Positions 12,612 to 26,300 of a stretch of 64,000 bases of DNA are shown piece by piece. Under the pieces are notes generated by a model, which did no database searches, had not been told where the DNA came from, and saw only the letters and a list, made by a program, of their open reading frames with translations. The stretch covers positions 1 to 64,000 of the forward strand of contig NC_065876.1 in assembly GCF_933775445.1 (NCBI RefSeq), given 5' to 3'. Position numbers and translations under genes: made by a program. Position 1 is the first letter of the stretch. Each line of letters begins with the position of its first letter. The stretch comes from Argentina anserina (taxonomy: Eukaryota; Streptophyta; Magnoliopsida; Rosales; Rosaceae).

Positions 12612-13939
12612 CTCCCCCTTGTGTCGCATGCCTAGGTTGCATGATGCACACATCGTTGCCTCGGTAAAAACCTTGTCAAGCAAAATAAAAACCTCTTGGG
12701 TAAAAACAAAAGCTTGATCGAAGGGAAAAAAAGCACAACGCACCATCTACATTTGATAGCATCATGTGAGGTAGACTCTCCCTGAAGTCTACGAAACAAC
12801 TCCCCCTGATTAGTGCCATAATCATGGAGTACAAAGAACAACGTATATAACGTTCATTACATGCTTCTCAAACATAGTCTTGGGCCAATGATTAATCATT
12901 AATCTAGCCACACATCCTTATATCATACATGCTATACTTAGACAAACTTAGATCTTAGGAAACAAGATTGCATAACAACTCAAAACAAGAGTTTGCAATG
13001 AAAATCAGATTCTCAGATAGAATGACATTTACTCACTTAAACGGCCATAACTTCTTCGTTAAAATAGGTATCAGCGAACCATAAAATGTTCTGAAAAGTA
13101 GACACCCGTGGCTTTCCAGTGACATAAGGTTCACAACCTCATCCGATCGGAGCAGTTCACAATGCTCTGTCGAAGTTGACTGACTTGCAAATTTCCGGAC
13201 AGAACTGTCCTACTTTGCTAAAACGGCCATAACTCACTCAATATGATAGCTATGAACAAATGGTTGGTGTCCCTGGAAAGTATACACATAGGCCTTTCCA
13301 ACGGTACCAATTTCACCATATTCCATTGAGTGATCTGTCTTATAGGTCTCGTTGAAGTTGACCTACGAAACTGGACAGATTCTGATTTGTCACATTCAAT
13401 GTGTCTTTCGCAAAAAGAATGGGGGAATGGACCAATGAAGGACTGATTTTAGTCCGAGACGGAACCATACGCATCCTCTACGCTACCAGTGTCGACTGCT
13501 ACACCAAGGTGTACGTTGATGTTGCTGGAGCTGCTGGCGGCGTTGGTGTGGATAGGATTTGTGTTGGTTCACTAAGTGTAGAACTAAACCCATGTCAAAG
13601 AAGCAATGCAAGTCCAATGACAATGCGTAGGCGCATAGTTAATCACGTCATAATGAAAGCAATAGTGTCCTAAAAACACTAACATGTATGAATGTATAGC
13701 TTATTGAATCTGTTCATCATCTATACTTAGACGGAATAGAGAATCAAGAATTAGCTTCATATGAACACATATGGGTATGAGTTCTTGCAACCGATTGTAC
13801 TACTTTCTCTCGAACGTCGCAATCTGATTACATAAGCTCTCCGTGGTATAGAGGTATTTAAAGTCCCTCATGCACTCTCATATCTACGTCAAGATCCCTT
13901 TACAGATATTCTATGATAACTATCATATGCTGCAAATCA

Positions 13940-16370
13940 GTTTTCATGGACACTACTACTGATCAAGTAGCGGAAATCAATTATGTCCATAACGAGAGAA
14001 TATAACTCATCGTAGTCAATACTAGGATAATGAGACAATCTTTGCGCCATAAGTCCTTCATATATCACATGACTTCATATTTCTCATTACACTTACGAAC
14101 AACGACCAACATAACAAGTCTAGTTCAGCCTGTATTGATTCTTTCCACTTCGGTCAAGTTGCTCATCGTTGATGTTTTACAACGGAATAAGAGCATAAGC
14201 GAATACATCATCAATCATGGGAGATCAATCCGTTAAACACACGAGCGCGCTGTATACGATCAATTCGTGAGATTTCTATTCTTCTCTAACATCAACAAAA
14301 CGAGTCTGTAGCGTCCCACAGAAACTTAGTTGATACACATGTTTAGAGAATATCTCTTGATGATCGGAGAAATACTTGTGCCTACACACTTCGCTTCTTT
14401 CTGGTTTTGATTCCAGAGAATAATGGTCTCCCCCTCATCTAAGCAGGAGCCAAGACCGAAGCTATGACCCTTACTAGTCCATCTTTGCGTTTGCCGCCCT
14501 TGTTTTGTGGTGCACTACCACGGGCGCTGACAACACCACAGCGTACGATGGTGCCATCGCCGGCTTCCTTCCCACTGTCAGGGATGGTGCCAACGGTGCT
14601 AGGACCAGGTCATATGAAATTCTCTCATATTCTGAGAGTTCCAACCTTACCGGCACATCACAGCATTTATGTGCGATCTCGTCACTTTCGCAATATCGGT
14701 AAAGTCATTGAGCATCTAATCTTTGACTTTCTGGAGGTAGATAATGCGTTGCACATTTACTCACTTTGAGTAGTGCGGGATCTTAATGAGACATAGTGCC
14801 ACACCACGTCAATTCCTGGCATTAAAACTGGAATGGGAGCATTCCATATCTCCCCCTAACGACGAGAAGTATGTCTCATCAAAGTGACCGTCTGCTAATA
14901 TCGCAGGATAGAGATCAACAGTTGTAGATTGGAAATAGCGGACAAGTGTTGGTGATTCATAAATCATAACCAACCAGAATACTTAATCGTTTCAACTAGA
15001 CCCATTGAGATAACAACAATAGAGGCACATAAACAACTTTAACCAAATAGGCGTTAGTGAAAAGAACGTTGGGACCGTATCCAGTGACCATCTGGTACGC
15101 ACTAAACGCTTGGCAAGTTTTGGTCTGAAACAAATAAGTGTCGCTGCATGTAACATCAATACATATCCCCATGCAAAAATCGGCAGGTTAGTACCCATAA
15201 CCAAGTCTGAGCTCTGCTAGATCGTGCGGTGAATGAACATGAGGAATAATATGTTCAACGACGATCCCAGTAGACATGCAAAACGAAATCATCAAAGTCG
15301 TGAGGTGAACTCTCCAACGGTATCCATTCAAATAAATTTGAGAGGATAAGAAGGGTGGTGAGCCCTTAGGATGATGATCATAGCTAAAAACTTTAGCGAA
15401 TGCAGCATTTCTTGTGGAAAGCAAAGCGACGTGTGACCAACGCGTCGATGCTCATAACCTATACCATAAAAATACCGAAAAATGTCCGAATTCGGTTGGA
15501 TAGGGTCCACTAATGTCACCTTAAATACTTCGTAAGAATGAAATATTCTCGGTTGGAGCCTTAGCAAATAAGGACTTCCTTGAAATCTAGCAAAAGAACA
15601 AGCTTTGCAAAATGAGCGATGGGCATCAGAGATTACCATGGAGGCATTAGAAAACACGGGAGGCATCAGAAGCTCCTGTGAAGGAGGGGATGCCGCCACC
15701 GACGGCCTTAATGTCATGGAGCCGCCGAAATAGGCAGGCTCGGCCTCACCGTGCATGGCACAGATAGGCTCGGCCTCACCGTGTGGAGCACGGGTGAGGT
15801 GGTCCTCCAATCGCTTCGTGAACATGAAAAATAGATGATCATGTGAATTTCAAAGAACTCGAATCATCATATCTTGTTCAAAATGACCAAAAAAAGATCA
15901 TGTCAAAACCGAGAAGACAGTAAAACCGAACCCATGATTCAAAGAATCTTGAGTTACATAAAGCTACTGATGCAGGCAAGCAAAACTATGTCTGCAGGCT
16001 AACAAAGGTACTGTCGAAGCTTGAAAAAGATACTGTCAATGAAATCTGACAGATTTATTCCTCTCCATTCTTAACACAAATATCAAGATGAAAATCCATC
16101 ATTGGCATGAATGGCCTTTAAAACTTAGCAATGCACGAAGATATACAACACAATCTCCGCACGAGATCCGTAAAACAACTACATGCGTTGTAGGACAGTG
16201 TGGGTGGTTACGCAATTAGCAAGACACTCGATTTCACAGCGGACATTCTCAAAATGAAGATTAAGAGAGTCAACGACGCGGTGAACTTCTCTACACAATA
16301 CGCCGTAGGATATTGTAAGAGATGGGATTGAAACAAATGGCAATCCCATCGAATGTATCACATGGCAATA
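13940..16370 (-). pseudogene. Copia pol remnants (PR, IN, RT)
   Basis: On the minus strand, scattered pieces in different frames are recognisable. A protease-like segment with TTHTVLQ lies at about 16190-16240. An integrase core lies at about 15190-15630 (Cys-x2-Cys remnant, STRNAAFAK, EHIIPHVHS). The integrase tail NLPIFAWGY is near 15160-15190. The start of the reverse transcriptase (VVRKCNEKYEVM, then IDYDELYS) is at about 13950-14110. Order and spacing fit Ty1/copia. Multiple frameshifts and stops make it non-functional. I did not find the catalytic YVDD-type motif. Confidence 0.8.
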
Positions 16371-18317
16371 GAACTACATTCTTCAACTTAAGAGTTGGAA
16401 AAACATGGTATTAGAGCAGGTGAATACCAAACAATTACGGTGGAAAACCTTCCATTTGGTGCGGGTGGTCACCAATAATAATAAAATCATTTGAGCTATG
16501 AAATGACTTGGAGAAAACCAGAAAATTAACCGGAAAACCATGTCAATATAACTCAAAACCGGGTGAAATTTGGACTGGGAAAACGTGGCAGCAAGAACTG
16601 CTGAAATATGCGGAAAACATGACGAGAAACGACGGAAAAAAAAAATCGTCGGAAAAAATCGTCGGAAGCCGACGGCACCGATTGCCGGAAAACTAGCCGG
16701 CGGCGGCCGGAGCTGGCCGGTATGGAGTCCGTAACTTCAGGTCTGACATGGAACGCCGTCCGGAACCGGATGGCGGTGCCGGAAACGCCGGAAAATGGTC
16801 GAAAGGCGGCGAATACGCCGGAAAACATTCCGGAAATGCCGGAACAGTAACCGGGAAAAACGACGTCAATTTTGACGTTCCGAGGTCCGTTTTCTAAATT
16901 TTAAGGTCCAAAATCACAATGTAGTGCTATTGGGGTCCTATGTAACCCAAAAGCGGCCAATTTAAAAACCACGTGAGTTGCAAACGTTGACCATGCATGC
17001 TAAGCCAAGTCAAATAAAATTCTCACGAGTCAATCTTGTAAATAAGAAATACGAGAAATTTTATAGAATATGCCAATATTTAATACAACACAAACAAGCT
17101 TCCAATTCCAATAGACGACTTAAGCTAAAGTCGAGCAATAATCATGGCAATGCCAACGTCATACTTGAAAAATAGTAAGCAGAAGACATAGTCAAAATAG
17201 ATTGACTAATCAAAAGTCTGTAGCAACAAAATCTTGCATATCGGATTGGGCGGAGCCTTAGCCTGAGGCTAAAAAATGTGCTTACTTGAGAATGGAAGAA
17301 TGTTACGTTTCCATCTCCAAAATTCCCTCAAGAAATAGATACATGTGCCAAAAATGGCATGCGTTTCTTTGATGTGGATTATGCATCAAGGTCAACTCTG
17401 ATAATACAACGTCATAGACGTTCATTAAATCACTTTTAAGTGTGTCCCATAGAATTCGTTATTTTTGGAATATTTTTGTCAGCAAATAGTGTTGCATCAG
17501 AGTAATGAATCAACTCAAATAAATGAGTACGTAGACCTTGAGATTATCGTTTATAGACATGAGTTTAAGAAAACTCAAACATTCAAATAACAGTCGCGAT
17601 GGCGACGCATCCACCCTAAACGAGGGTTGTATATGTTTCAAATAATCAAAACTATTCAAGTATGTAACCAGAATTAGAAGGTTGTGATGTATATGGTCAC
17701 AAAATAATCGATGCATATCGGCGATTCTCATGATCGCACCCAAAACAGCGGTGCACTCAGGCGACCACACGAAATCGATATCTTCCTTTTTAAATAATAA
17801 CGTGACTCCCTCAGGACCGTCACACGAAAAACGTCGACCAAGAGGGGAATCATATCCCTCTTTGGTCTCATCGGCGTTATAAGAAAGGCCGGAAAAGAAG
17901 ACATGAAAAAGGCTAATAGCGCCCGATAATTTATATATATATCTTCAAAAGCAGCAACTTTAAGAAAAACATACTTGTTGGTCTGCCAAATAGACCGCAT
18001 ATAAGTAAATTGCTCTGCAAATCGATCGTTATGCATGAAGTTGCTTGTTGAATTCCTTTTTCGATCTTTGTCCGATGACATAAAAATCTTGGGAGGATAC
18101 GATCGAAATCGTATGTAGATGGCAAAAGTATCGTCCATCGCAGCATGAATGTCATCACAATAGTATGACGAGCAATGATTTTTCCTCTACGAGCACGTGA
18201 AATATCGTTAGAAATAAAAACGTGCCAATGAACATTTAAATAATGAAATAGGAAAAAGGAAAAGGAAAAGAAAATATAGGATGAAGCCCAAATGGCTATT
18301 GTGCCCGGCTGCAGGTG

Positions 18318-18506
18318 TCGCGAGCGGGGATGCAGGGGTCGCGAGCGGGGCTGCAGGTGTCGCGAGCGGGGCTACAGGGGTCGCGAGCGGGGCTACAAGG
18401 GTCGCGAGCGGGGGTGCAGGGGTCGCGAGCGGGGCTACAGGTGTCGCGAGCGGGGCTACAGGGGTCGCGAGCGGGGCTGCAGGTGTCGCGAGCGTGTGTG
18501 CAGGGG
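18318..18506. repeat. GC-rich 21-bp minisatellite
   Basis: Nine tandem 21-bp units of the form TCGCGAGCGGGGCTACAGGGG, followed to about 18740 by a looser GC-rich tract. It lies in the 5' part of the copia element just inside the LTR. On the minus strand it reads as a repeating heptapeptide of the LATPVAP type. Confidence 0.9.
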
Positions 18507-18867
18507 CTGTGCGGGGCTGCATGCGGCTGCGATGCGGGGGCTGTAGGGGTGCATGCAGGGGCAGCGTGCAGGGCTGCGTGCGTGCGTGCAGGGGCAGCGA
18601 GCAGGGCTGCATGTGGCTGCGATGGGGGGGCTGCATGGGCAGTGTGCAGGGCTGCGTGCGGGGCTGCGTGCAGGGCAGCAAGGCAGGCTGCGCGCAGGGA
18701 TGCGGGGCTGCGGGGGTAGCAGCGGGGGGGGCTGCAACAACGGCGAGCAGGGGCTGCGCCGACGAGGAGATGTCGGAGGCCGGAGACGACGACGGCCGGC
18801 GGTGGAGAAGAGAAAAAAATTCTAGGGCTCTAAAAGTTCAGGGTTTTAGGGCAACGTGCTGATAACG

Positions 18868-19051
18868 TGTTTCAAGATGAAATAATTGTGTATTATTGAA
18901 TGATATGAGGGCATATATATAGGCATTACAAAACCACAACCCCGTAGGATTCGGAGTCCTAATCTATTACGGAGATGCTAATCTATCTCCTAACAGGAAA
19001 CCTATTAGGCTAAGACACACACAAGGGTAGAATATTAATTCTCCCGGAACA
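18868..19051 (-). repeat. Copia 5' LTR
   Basis: 184-bp partner of 12428-12611. The CGTTATCAGCACG primer-binding-like sequence abuts it at about 18855-18867. Confidence 0.93.
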
Positions 19052-20130
19052 GACCTCTTTTTTTCACAAGTTTGTTTTGACTTTTTCAACGTTTGTGAAA
19101 TTACCAAAAAAACATATAAGAGTAAAAAAAAAAAACAAGAAAATTCTCAACCAGCCTATTTTTAAATAGCGAATATAAATGATTTTTTTATTTCTCGTCA
19201 ATCCTTTATTTATATATTTATTTCAGGAAAATCTCAATTCAGAATAATAAGTTGAATAAGATGATTTAATTACTTTTATTTTGTATTATTAAAAATACAA
19301 TAAAAATAACATTATTATTCTTCATGTATCAATTGAAAAACTACATAAATTTTTTTGAGAAACTTCTGTTAGGATCTGAGAGAATAAAATTTGTTCAATA
19401 GATGTTATAATTTTTTGTGTTGATTTTACTATTTTGGTGAGTTTCAAATCAATGAATGAAAAAAAATATTATTAGTCATGAATTTTGGAGGGTTAGAGAA
19501 AATAAATTTGAGAATATAGATTATGTAATTATTAAGAATTTTTCGAATTGTTTATAATAATTGAATAAAAGTAGAATTAGAAAGATATTAATGGATAGTA
19601 AATTGATTTGATATCTAAGAATGATATATTGATTATGGACATTTTCGAATAAAATAGAGAGGTCTAAATATCATTTTAAGTTTTTGTAAAAGTAAAAGAG
19701 AAGTCTGCTAAGTGAGGAGGTCCAAATACCGTTTTTGAAAATATAAATAGAAGCACCTTTTCAAAACTGTACATCACATTAGGCCTCGAGAACATTCTCA
19801 AATATTTTTTCTTTTATTATCAACATTAAATATTTCTTTACGTAAGAAAATTGTAACAAAAGAAGAGAGATGCATCAAGCATGTATTTCGACGTAAGAGC
19901 AGTACATGGTATCAATCTATAGATACATACGTTCTCGTATTAATGTAATCCTATAGCACCAAAGAAGTTATTTTATAGCATTGTACATGAAACACTGACT
20001 ACAGCTGAATCGGATAAAACTTTCACATGTACAAGTACAAACACTCGTTTCAGCAATCAAGAATCAGACAAATGGATTTAGCCAAGCAAATGGTGCAAAT
20101 ATAACTGATCAACTGTCTCTTCTGGCTGTT
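19052..20130. other. AT-rich intergenic DNA, downstream of the TEX2-like gene
   Basis: Strongly AT-rich sequence between the copia LTR and the ancestral stop codon of the TEX2-like gene. The portion near 20130 would be that gene's original 3' UTR (minus strand). No other gene was recognised. Confidence 0.5.
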
Positions 20131-20271
20131 TCATGGACCTCGCATTTTCTCAACGATGTTCCTACTCTTCTCTTCGATGCTCCGCCTCTTTTCTTCCAAT
20201 TTCTCCCCCATCTTCTTGCCCAGATCAAGCATTCTTGCTCTTCGGCCCACTCTCTTTGGCTTTGATTCATC
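20131..20271 (-). pseudogene. Severed 3' end of the TEX2-like gene
   Basis: Read on the minus strand this is 46 codons plus TGA, starting DESKPKRVGRRARMLDLG and ending VEKMRGP. It is highly basic and charged and probably a short coiled coil. It continues exactly in frame from the ...GSLDSEE end at 29912 once the retrotransposon and one copy of the CTCTT duplication are removed. It is now 9.6 kb away from the rest of the gene and separated by a stop codon supplied by the LTR. Confidence 0.88.
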
Positions 20272-20276
20272 CTCTT
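20272..20276. repeat. Target-site duplication CTCTT (left)
   Basis: Identical to 29912-29916, flanking the gypsy element. It falls within the TEX2-like coding sequence (minus AAGAG, part of Glu-Glu codons). Confidence 0.95.
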
Positions 20277-23200
20277 TGTAACGACCCTAAAATTTCGAGC
20301 TTCAAAACTCAAAATCTTAGAATCGTTAAACACAAAAATAATCTCAATGAAATCGAAATCATTTTAATGTCGCAGCGGATCACATCTGAGTTTAAAATAT
20401 AACTCAGTCAAGCCGATTATTACAAACCCAAATGATAATTCAACATATAACAAATGGAATTGTATAATCCTCACAACAACCTCACAAATAAAATCACACC
20501 AAATCTCACACACAATCCACGCTGGAACCTCACCACGACTGGATGCGATCGACTTCGAGTTTTCGGAGTCGTCACTCAATCACCACTACTCAGCACCTGC
20601 GGAAGTATTCCCTACACCATTGAAATTGGTGCACCGGGATTGCAACACAAACCCGGTAAGCTTTACAGCTCGTATGAGTAAAATATTAAGATAACTCAAG
20701 TCTCATAAAAGACACAACTCCACATCAACACAGTAAAATGAAAAATCATGAGAAAACGAGCAACCCATCTGGTTACTCTAATACTTTCACAAAATGGTAT
20801 CTAATGAGCGCTGGTACACATCCGTTACCCCTCACTTAGTATACCGCTGATGTTGGGTAACCACCCGCCACCCAACATCCAAACAAGCTGAGTACCCATG
20901 ATCAGATAACCACCCGTTACCTCCATGCAGTACTATGGCAGACAGACTAGAGCTCTAACTGTATCGTAACTTTCGCCCGGCCAAAGGCTAGGTTCCGACT
21001 TGCCTCACATGTACAATAATCTCACATCATATTGTACCACAAATCACGTCCGAAGACAAATCACAATATTTCACATTTTCCGTGATAAAATCACATGTAC
21101 AATAATCTCACATCATATTGTACCACACATCACGTCCGAAACAAATCACAATATTTCACATTTTCCGTGATAAAATCATGTACAATAATCACTCATCATA
21201 TTGTACGTTTTAAAACTTTCACAATATATCCATAATAAAAATCATAACAGTATATTATATAGCAAACTATATATATTCGTATTTATTTACCATTTATACC
21301 GCATATACATAGTCCACTATATCCTATACATGTCATATTTCATAAACACCTGAAAAATTACGTACGATAATCTCACATCATATCGTACCATTGAAATCAC
21401 ATACACATGCACAATTTTTCTGTCACCGAAATGACTATTTTCAATGAATTATTAACAGTACGTAATTTAATGAACGATATATATATTATGTACCTATTAC
21501 CATTATACTATATATATATAGTCCACTAAATTATATACATGTTATAATTCATTTGATAAACACACTTGCAAAATGTTGAATCACCACGAGGGTAGATTCG
21601 TAATTCAGTGAGATTTTACTCACCTTATTGACTTGAGCGTAAATCCTCAATTTCCGATGATACTCCCTTTCCTCGATTTAGCGATCACCTTAAAAAGATA
21701 AAAACCAGCATTTAGAATCGTTTCGTAAACCTTTAAATGCCGAAACAGTAATAATCGGTTACTGTTCAGCAATTTTGGTTTATACGAAGTTACTGTCCAC
21801 TGTTCACTATTCACGGTTACTGTACAATACTCAATTAATACGTATTTCTGTACGTATAATACTATATACGTATTTCTGTACGTATAAATATTATATACGT
21901 ATTTCTGTACGTATAAATATTAAATACGTATTTCTATACGTATAAATAATAATACGTATTTCTGTACGTATAAATATTAATACGTATTTTCTGTACGTAT
22001 AAATATTAATACGTATTTTCTGTACGTATAAATATTAATACGTATTTTTGTACGTATACGTACGATTTAAATGTAAATACAACTCAGTAAATAAAATTTA
22101 CTAAATTACCCTTTTACAAATTACTTTTTACATTTACTGAAAGTAATTTATAATTACATTTACCGAAGGTAAAATTTAATTACATTTACCGCAGTAAATA
22201 AAATTTACATTTACATTTCAGTAAATTACCAAAATACCCCTATCGGAAAATATTTTCACACCGCCGCACGTGGCGGCGCGTGGGGCACACGCGCCACCCG
22301 CCGGCAGGCGGCGCGTGGGGCTCACTCGCCGAAGCCACCCACGGCGCGTGTGACGCCACCCCGGCCCAAAATCACTCCCTTTTCTTTTCCCTTCCTCCTC
22401 CACTGCCTCATGCCGCTCCTAGACTCTTACACACTCCCACACGCGCCGCCTAAGGCGGCGGTGTCTACCATACCCTCCTTCCTCCGATCTTCTCCAAAAT
22501 CACTCCAATTCGATTCCAAAAATTTCAACAACCCATCAACACAACCAAACAAACGTAAAACTCACCTAATCAAACTCTTGGATGCACCGAAGCTTGTCGG
22601 ATCGGCAGTGCTCGGCTCGGGTGAGGGGCGGTGTGGCGAGCTTGGGTTTTGGCGAGGGGGAACTCGTGATGCCGTAGGGAGGAGCGGTGTAGCACACAAC
22701 CACCTGGATGAGGAGATCGTCGGCAATGGAGTTTTCGGAGGGGGAAGGCTCGGTGTCGATCCACCGCGACGAAGGAAGGCGCGTCTTGCTTCGGGAAGGA
22801 TGCAGACGTGTTGTGGTGGAGCAGCGACCGGCGGTGAGCAGCACGGAGCTGGAGTTCGTCCGGTCTTGGTGGAATTTCTTGAAGAAGGGGGAGTCGGGGG
22901 AAGGAGAGAGAGCCGAGAGAGAGAGAGAGAGAGAGAAAAAGGGGGGGCGGCTGTTTGGAGAGAGTGAGAGAATGGGTTTTCCTGAAATGGAAACCCTAAT
23001 CTCTAAATCATTCTATTTATACTAGTTTCCAAATCGGAAACTAACTTCCGACGTTAATAACTTTTACGTACGTCGTCCGATTAGAACGCGTCACATATCC
23101 ACGAATTCGTATCGACGTGCTCTACAACTTTCGTGAAGAAAGTTTTCACAACCGAGCGACGAAATAAAAGTCGATAAATTCGTTCGGAAACGTAACGTTT

Positions 23201-23338
23201 TCTTATTAAACGTTCTCGGAACGTTTCCGTTCCCGTTTCGTAACGTTTGCAAGTAATCGTATTCGGTTTAAATCAACTTCACAACTTAATAGAATTTAAT
23301 TCAACCAAATATCGTTTTGAAAAATTGGGGTTATTACA
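20277..23338 (-). repeat. Gypsy 3' LTR (3,062 bp)
   Basis: Unusually long LTR. From left to right on + it contains tandem blocks at 21000-21240, an ACGTATTTCTGTACGT array at 21836-22060, a GC-rich segment at 22260-22970 with a GA run, and the end GGGGTTATTACA. The LTR end supplies a new C terminus only at the other copy (29852-29911). Confidence 0.96.
21836..22060. repeat. ACGTATTTCTGTACGT tandem array in LTR (copy 1)
   Basis: About eight units of 26-30 bp, each built of a near-palindromic TACGTATTTCTGTACGTA core separated by AT-rich TAAATATTA spacers. The same array is at 28411-28635 in the other LTR. Confidence 0.9.
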
Positions 23339-23353
23339 ATCTACCCCCCTTAA
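23339..23353 (-). other. Polypurine tract of the gypsy element
   Basis: Minus TTAAGGGGGGTAGAT immediately before the 3' LTR, as required for plus-strand priming. Confidence 0.85.
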
Positions 23354-23378
23354 AGGAATTTCGTCCCGAAATTCAAGC

Positions 23379-26300
23379 TCACTCAACAAACAGCTGTGGA
23401 TATCTGGTCATCATGTCTGACTCTAGCTCCCAAGATGCATCACCCTCATCATGGTGACTCCACAATACCTTGACTAATCCCACTTCTCTCCTCCGTAGCT
23501 TCTTTGTGGATCTATCCAGGATACGAACCGGTTCGACCACAAATGTAGCATTTTCCTTCACCTCAATGGTGCTATGATCAATCACATGTGACTCATCTGG
23601 TACATACTTCCTCAGCATGGAAATGTGGAAGACGTTGTGTACACCTGACATGCTAGTAGGCAAGGCTAGTCGATAAGCTAGTTCGCCCACCTTCTCAAGT
23701 ATGTCAAAGGGTCCAACGTACCTCGGAGCCAACTTTCCCTTCTTGCCAAATCTCACTACACCCAAATTTGGCCCAACAGATAGGTGATCGACATGGACCA
23801 CCTTAAGTGCCTCATAGGGTACCATGCCGATGCTGGAATGGTAACTGTCGTTGTAGGCGAACTCAATCAATCTCAAATGATTTCACAGCTACCTTACAAT
23901 CCAGCATACGAGCTCTCAACCTATCTGCTGTTACCTCAAACTTCCTCCATTAGACAATTTGTCACATGTCCTAACAATAATAGTTGCAAGTGAGCTACTC
24001 AAAATATAATCATCCTCTCGAAACATAATGATGTTTTCAGCATGGAGGCGTTGACGCCCTATTTTGTCTAGTTCACCCCTCTCTTGCGATTTGACAGACT
24101 ATCCTCACGTCAAGAGGTAGCTCCTACCACTGAGCAGGGTCAAAACTCTCAACATCTAACATGAGTCAAATCAATGGTTAACACATGCCTCCTACTTACA
24201 TTACACATAGTGATTTTCAAATAAACATGCTTTATCACGACAATAACTTCATGACTTCACCACAATGCATTGCTAGAATAACGAATCTCCCAATCCTTCC
24301 AATCAACAAAATAATCTTATTTCAAGATCATCTTATTATAACCATAAAAGTTGTCGTGCATGATACCCACCCAAGTACCCTATTTGTATCGTTATCACTA
24401 TAAGGAAATCTTAACTCATCGAGTTCACAACCATCACAGAACACCATCTTGGACTATGAATTACTCTCAAACAGTTCACCAGAGAATCGACTAATATACG
24501 CAAAAGGCTGTAGAAAATTCTACCACCACCACAAGAGAGATGCATCACGCATCCTACCCCTCTCATCAAAACTTACCATCGAAAATTAATTTCTGCTTCT
24601 TGCTTCCCTGAGTGGTGTGCCACAATTTACAAGTTAGACCAAGGTGGTATTTATCCCACAACGGTGAAACATGAAAATTAAGCGAATTTACAGCGCAAAA
24701 GCCTACAAGACCGCGACCGAGATATACTTTACCCCCTGGTTCATACATGCCTCAAATTCATGACATACGGTCCCACACAAACGCCCCAGTGGCATCATCT
24801 AACATATTGATTTCCCCCACCGTCGTAGTACTAATAAGTTCTGCAATTAATTCAACAACGGAAGCTGGTTATTGGGTCTATTGTCTCCTCAAAATCAACC
24901 CAAAAATGGTTGCTACACCACCACTATAAACAGTTGTTTCTTTACTTTCATTAAGGACTCTCATGGTCGACACATTCGGCCAACATAACTTCTCCGCAAA
25001 CAGCAATATAATTGATTACTCTTTATCGTAGAATTATCCCTTATTGAACACCTCAGTCAACTTCGCCTTATCCAACAATAATAATCTGATGCATGGAGGG
25101 AAGAAGTGCATCTAAGTCTTCCCATACTAACACCACTTGCACTTGAAAAGAAAATTGATTTTTCAACCATTTCTTTATCGGTTGGAAGGTGCTTGTCACG
25201 AAAATTCGTCAAAACACCATTAAGCTAAGGTCATCTCATACCTTACCTTCAATAGAGTTACTTCACCGCCATTGCGTCTCATTTGGACCTGTAGCATTGT
25301 GAAGTTCAAATCCCCAACACCAAAATAATTAAATCCTGAAAGATCAGCGTTCTCAATTAAATGCTCATCTAGCAAAATAATTAATTCGTGACGTCAAAAA
25401 TGAAATTTCTCTAACACATTAGATTTCTTGCTCAGCCAAGAACAATGTGTAACTTCAATTGTCAATGTCCGAAACAAAACGAGTTGAAACGCAACCACGA
25501 CGTATGAGAATCTCAGTTTAATAATTGTATCACCACCTTAAGGACGTATCACACACATCATCAATCCTAGGTAAATGATACATAGTCTTGATGGTCACCT
25601 TAATCATTCCCCTATAATTCACACTCAACCGCATGAGACTTCTTTTTATTCACGAATAACACCGGCACCACTCAAGCTGAGACACTAGGTTTGATGCACC
25701 CTAGGTCTAATATGTCATCTATCTGCTCTTTCAATTCCTTAAACTCGTTCTTTCCCAATCCCATAAGGCGCCTTTGATACAGATGCTATACCAAGCACAT
25801 CATCAATAAGGAAATCACCAACTCTCGAAGAAGGTAACTCCGCATCTCCTGAAACACCTCACTATACTCGAATAGTAGAACAATGTCTGTGATAGCCACT
25901 TCTAGATCCACAAACTCCACATTTTCCAAGACTCTAGCTATCATGGCATTATCCGACTCGAGGCACAGATACGAAACTCTGGTTTCCTGGGTCTATGAAA
26001 GAACTCATCATGTCCACACAATCAATCACCGCGTACTGCGGCCTCAACCAATCAATTCCTCAGATCACATCATAGTGTGGTCCGGAATCACTATCAAATA
26101 AGCAGAGAACTCTCTACTTCCAATCACAATAGGACAAGCCTTTCATTGTCTCCAATTTCGAGGAACACTCCAAAAGCGAAGTGACACATAAAGAGTTTCC
26201 CATAGGCGTAGGAATCAATCCTAACCCCTCCACTGCCAACTATCAATAAATGAATATGGCTATCATCCTCTTTTCTAACTCAGAGTACTCAATCATCACC

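Larger units (their letters stand above)
12428..19051 (-). mobile_element. Ty1/copia LTR retrotransposon, decayed
   Basis: Two 184-bp direct repeats (12428-12611 and 18868-19051) start TGTTTC and end GGAACA on + (TG..CA on both strands) and differ at 7 positions by eye. The element reads on the minus strand. Next to the right-hand (5') LTR is CGTTATCAGCACG, the primer-binding type of many plant copia elements; next to the left-hand (3') LTR is a polypurine tract (minus AAGGGGGAG, 12612-12620). Flanking pentamers are gactt (12423-12427) and gacct (19052-19056), an imperfect target duplication. The interior carries remnants in the order protease, integrase, reverse transcriptase, with many stops and frameshifts. 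About 3.8% LTR divergence marks an old copy. Confidence 0.93.

Noticed and set aside
13401..13673. 90-codon open frame on + (MSFAKRMGEW..)
   Set aside because: Lies antisense within the copia element; no domain and no sign of splicing.
18281..18862. 193-codon open frame on + (GVASGAT repeats)
   Set aside because: Produced by the GC-rich 21-bp minisatellite; a frame without stops is expected in a repeat whose unit is a multiple of three.
22350..22967. 205-codon open frame on +, repeated at 28925-29572
   Set aside because: Lies inside the LTRs, in a GC-rich segment, antisense to the element; no domain seen. Presence in both copies only reflects LTR identity.
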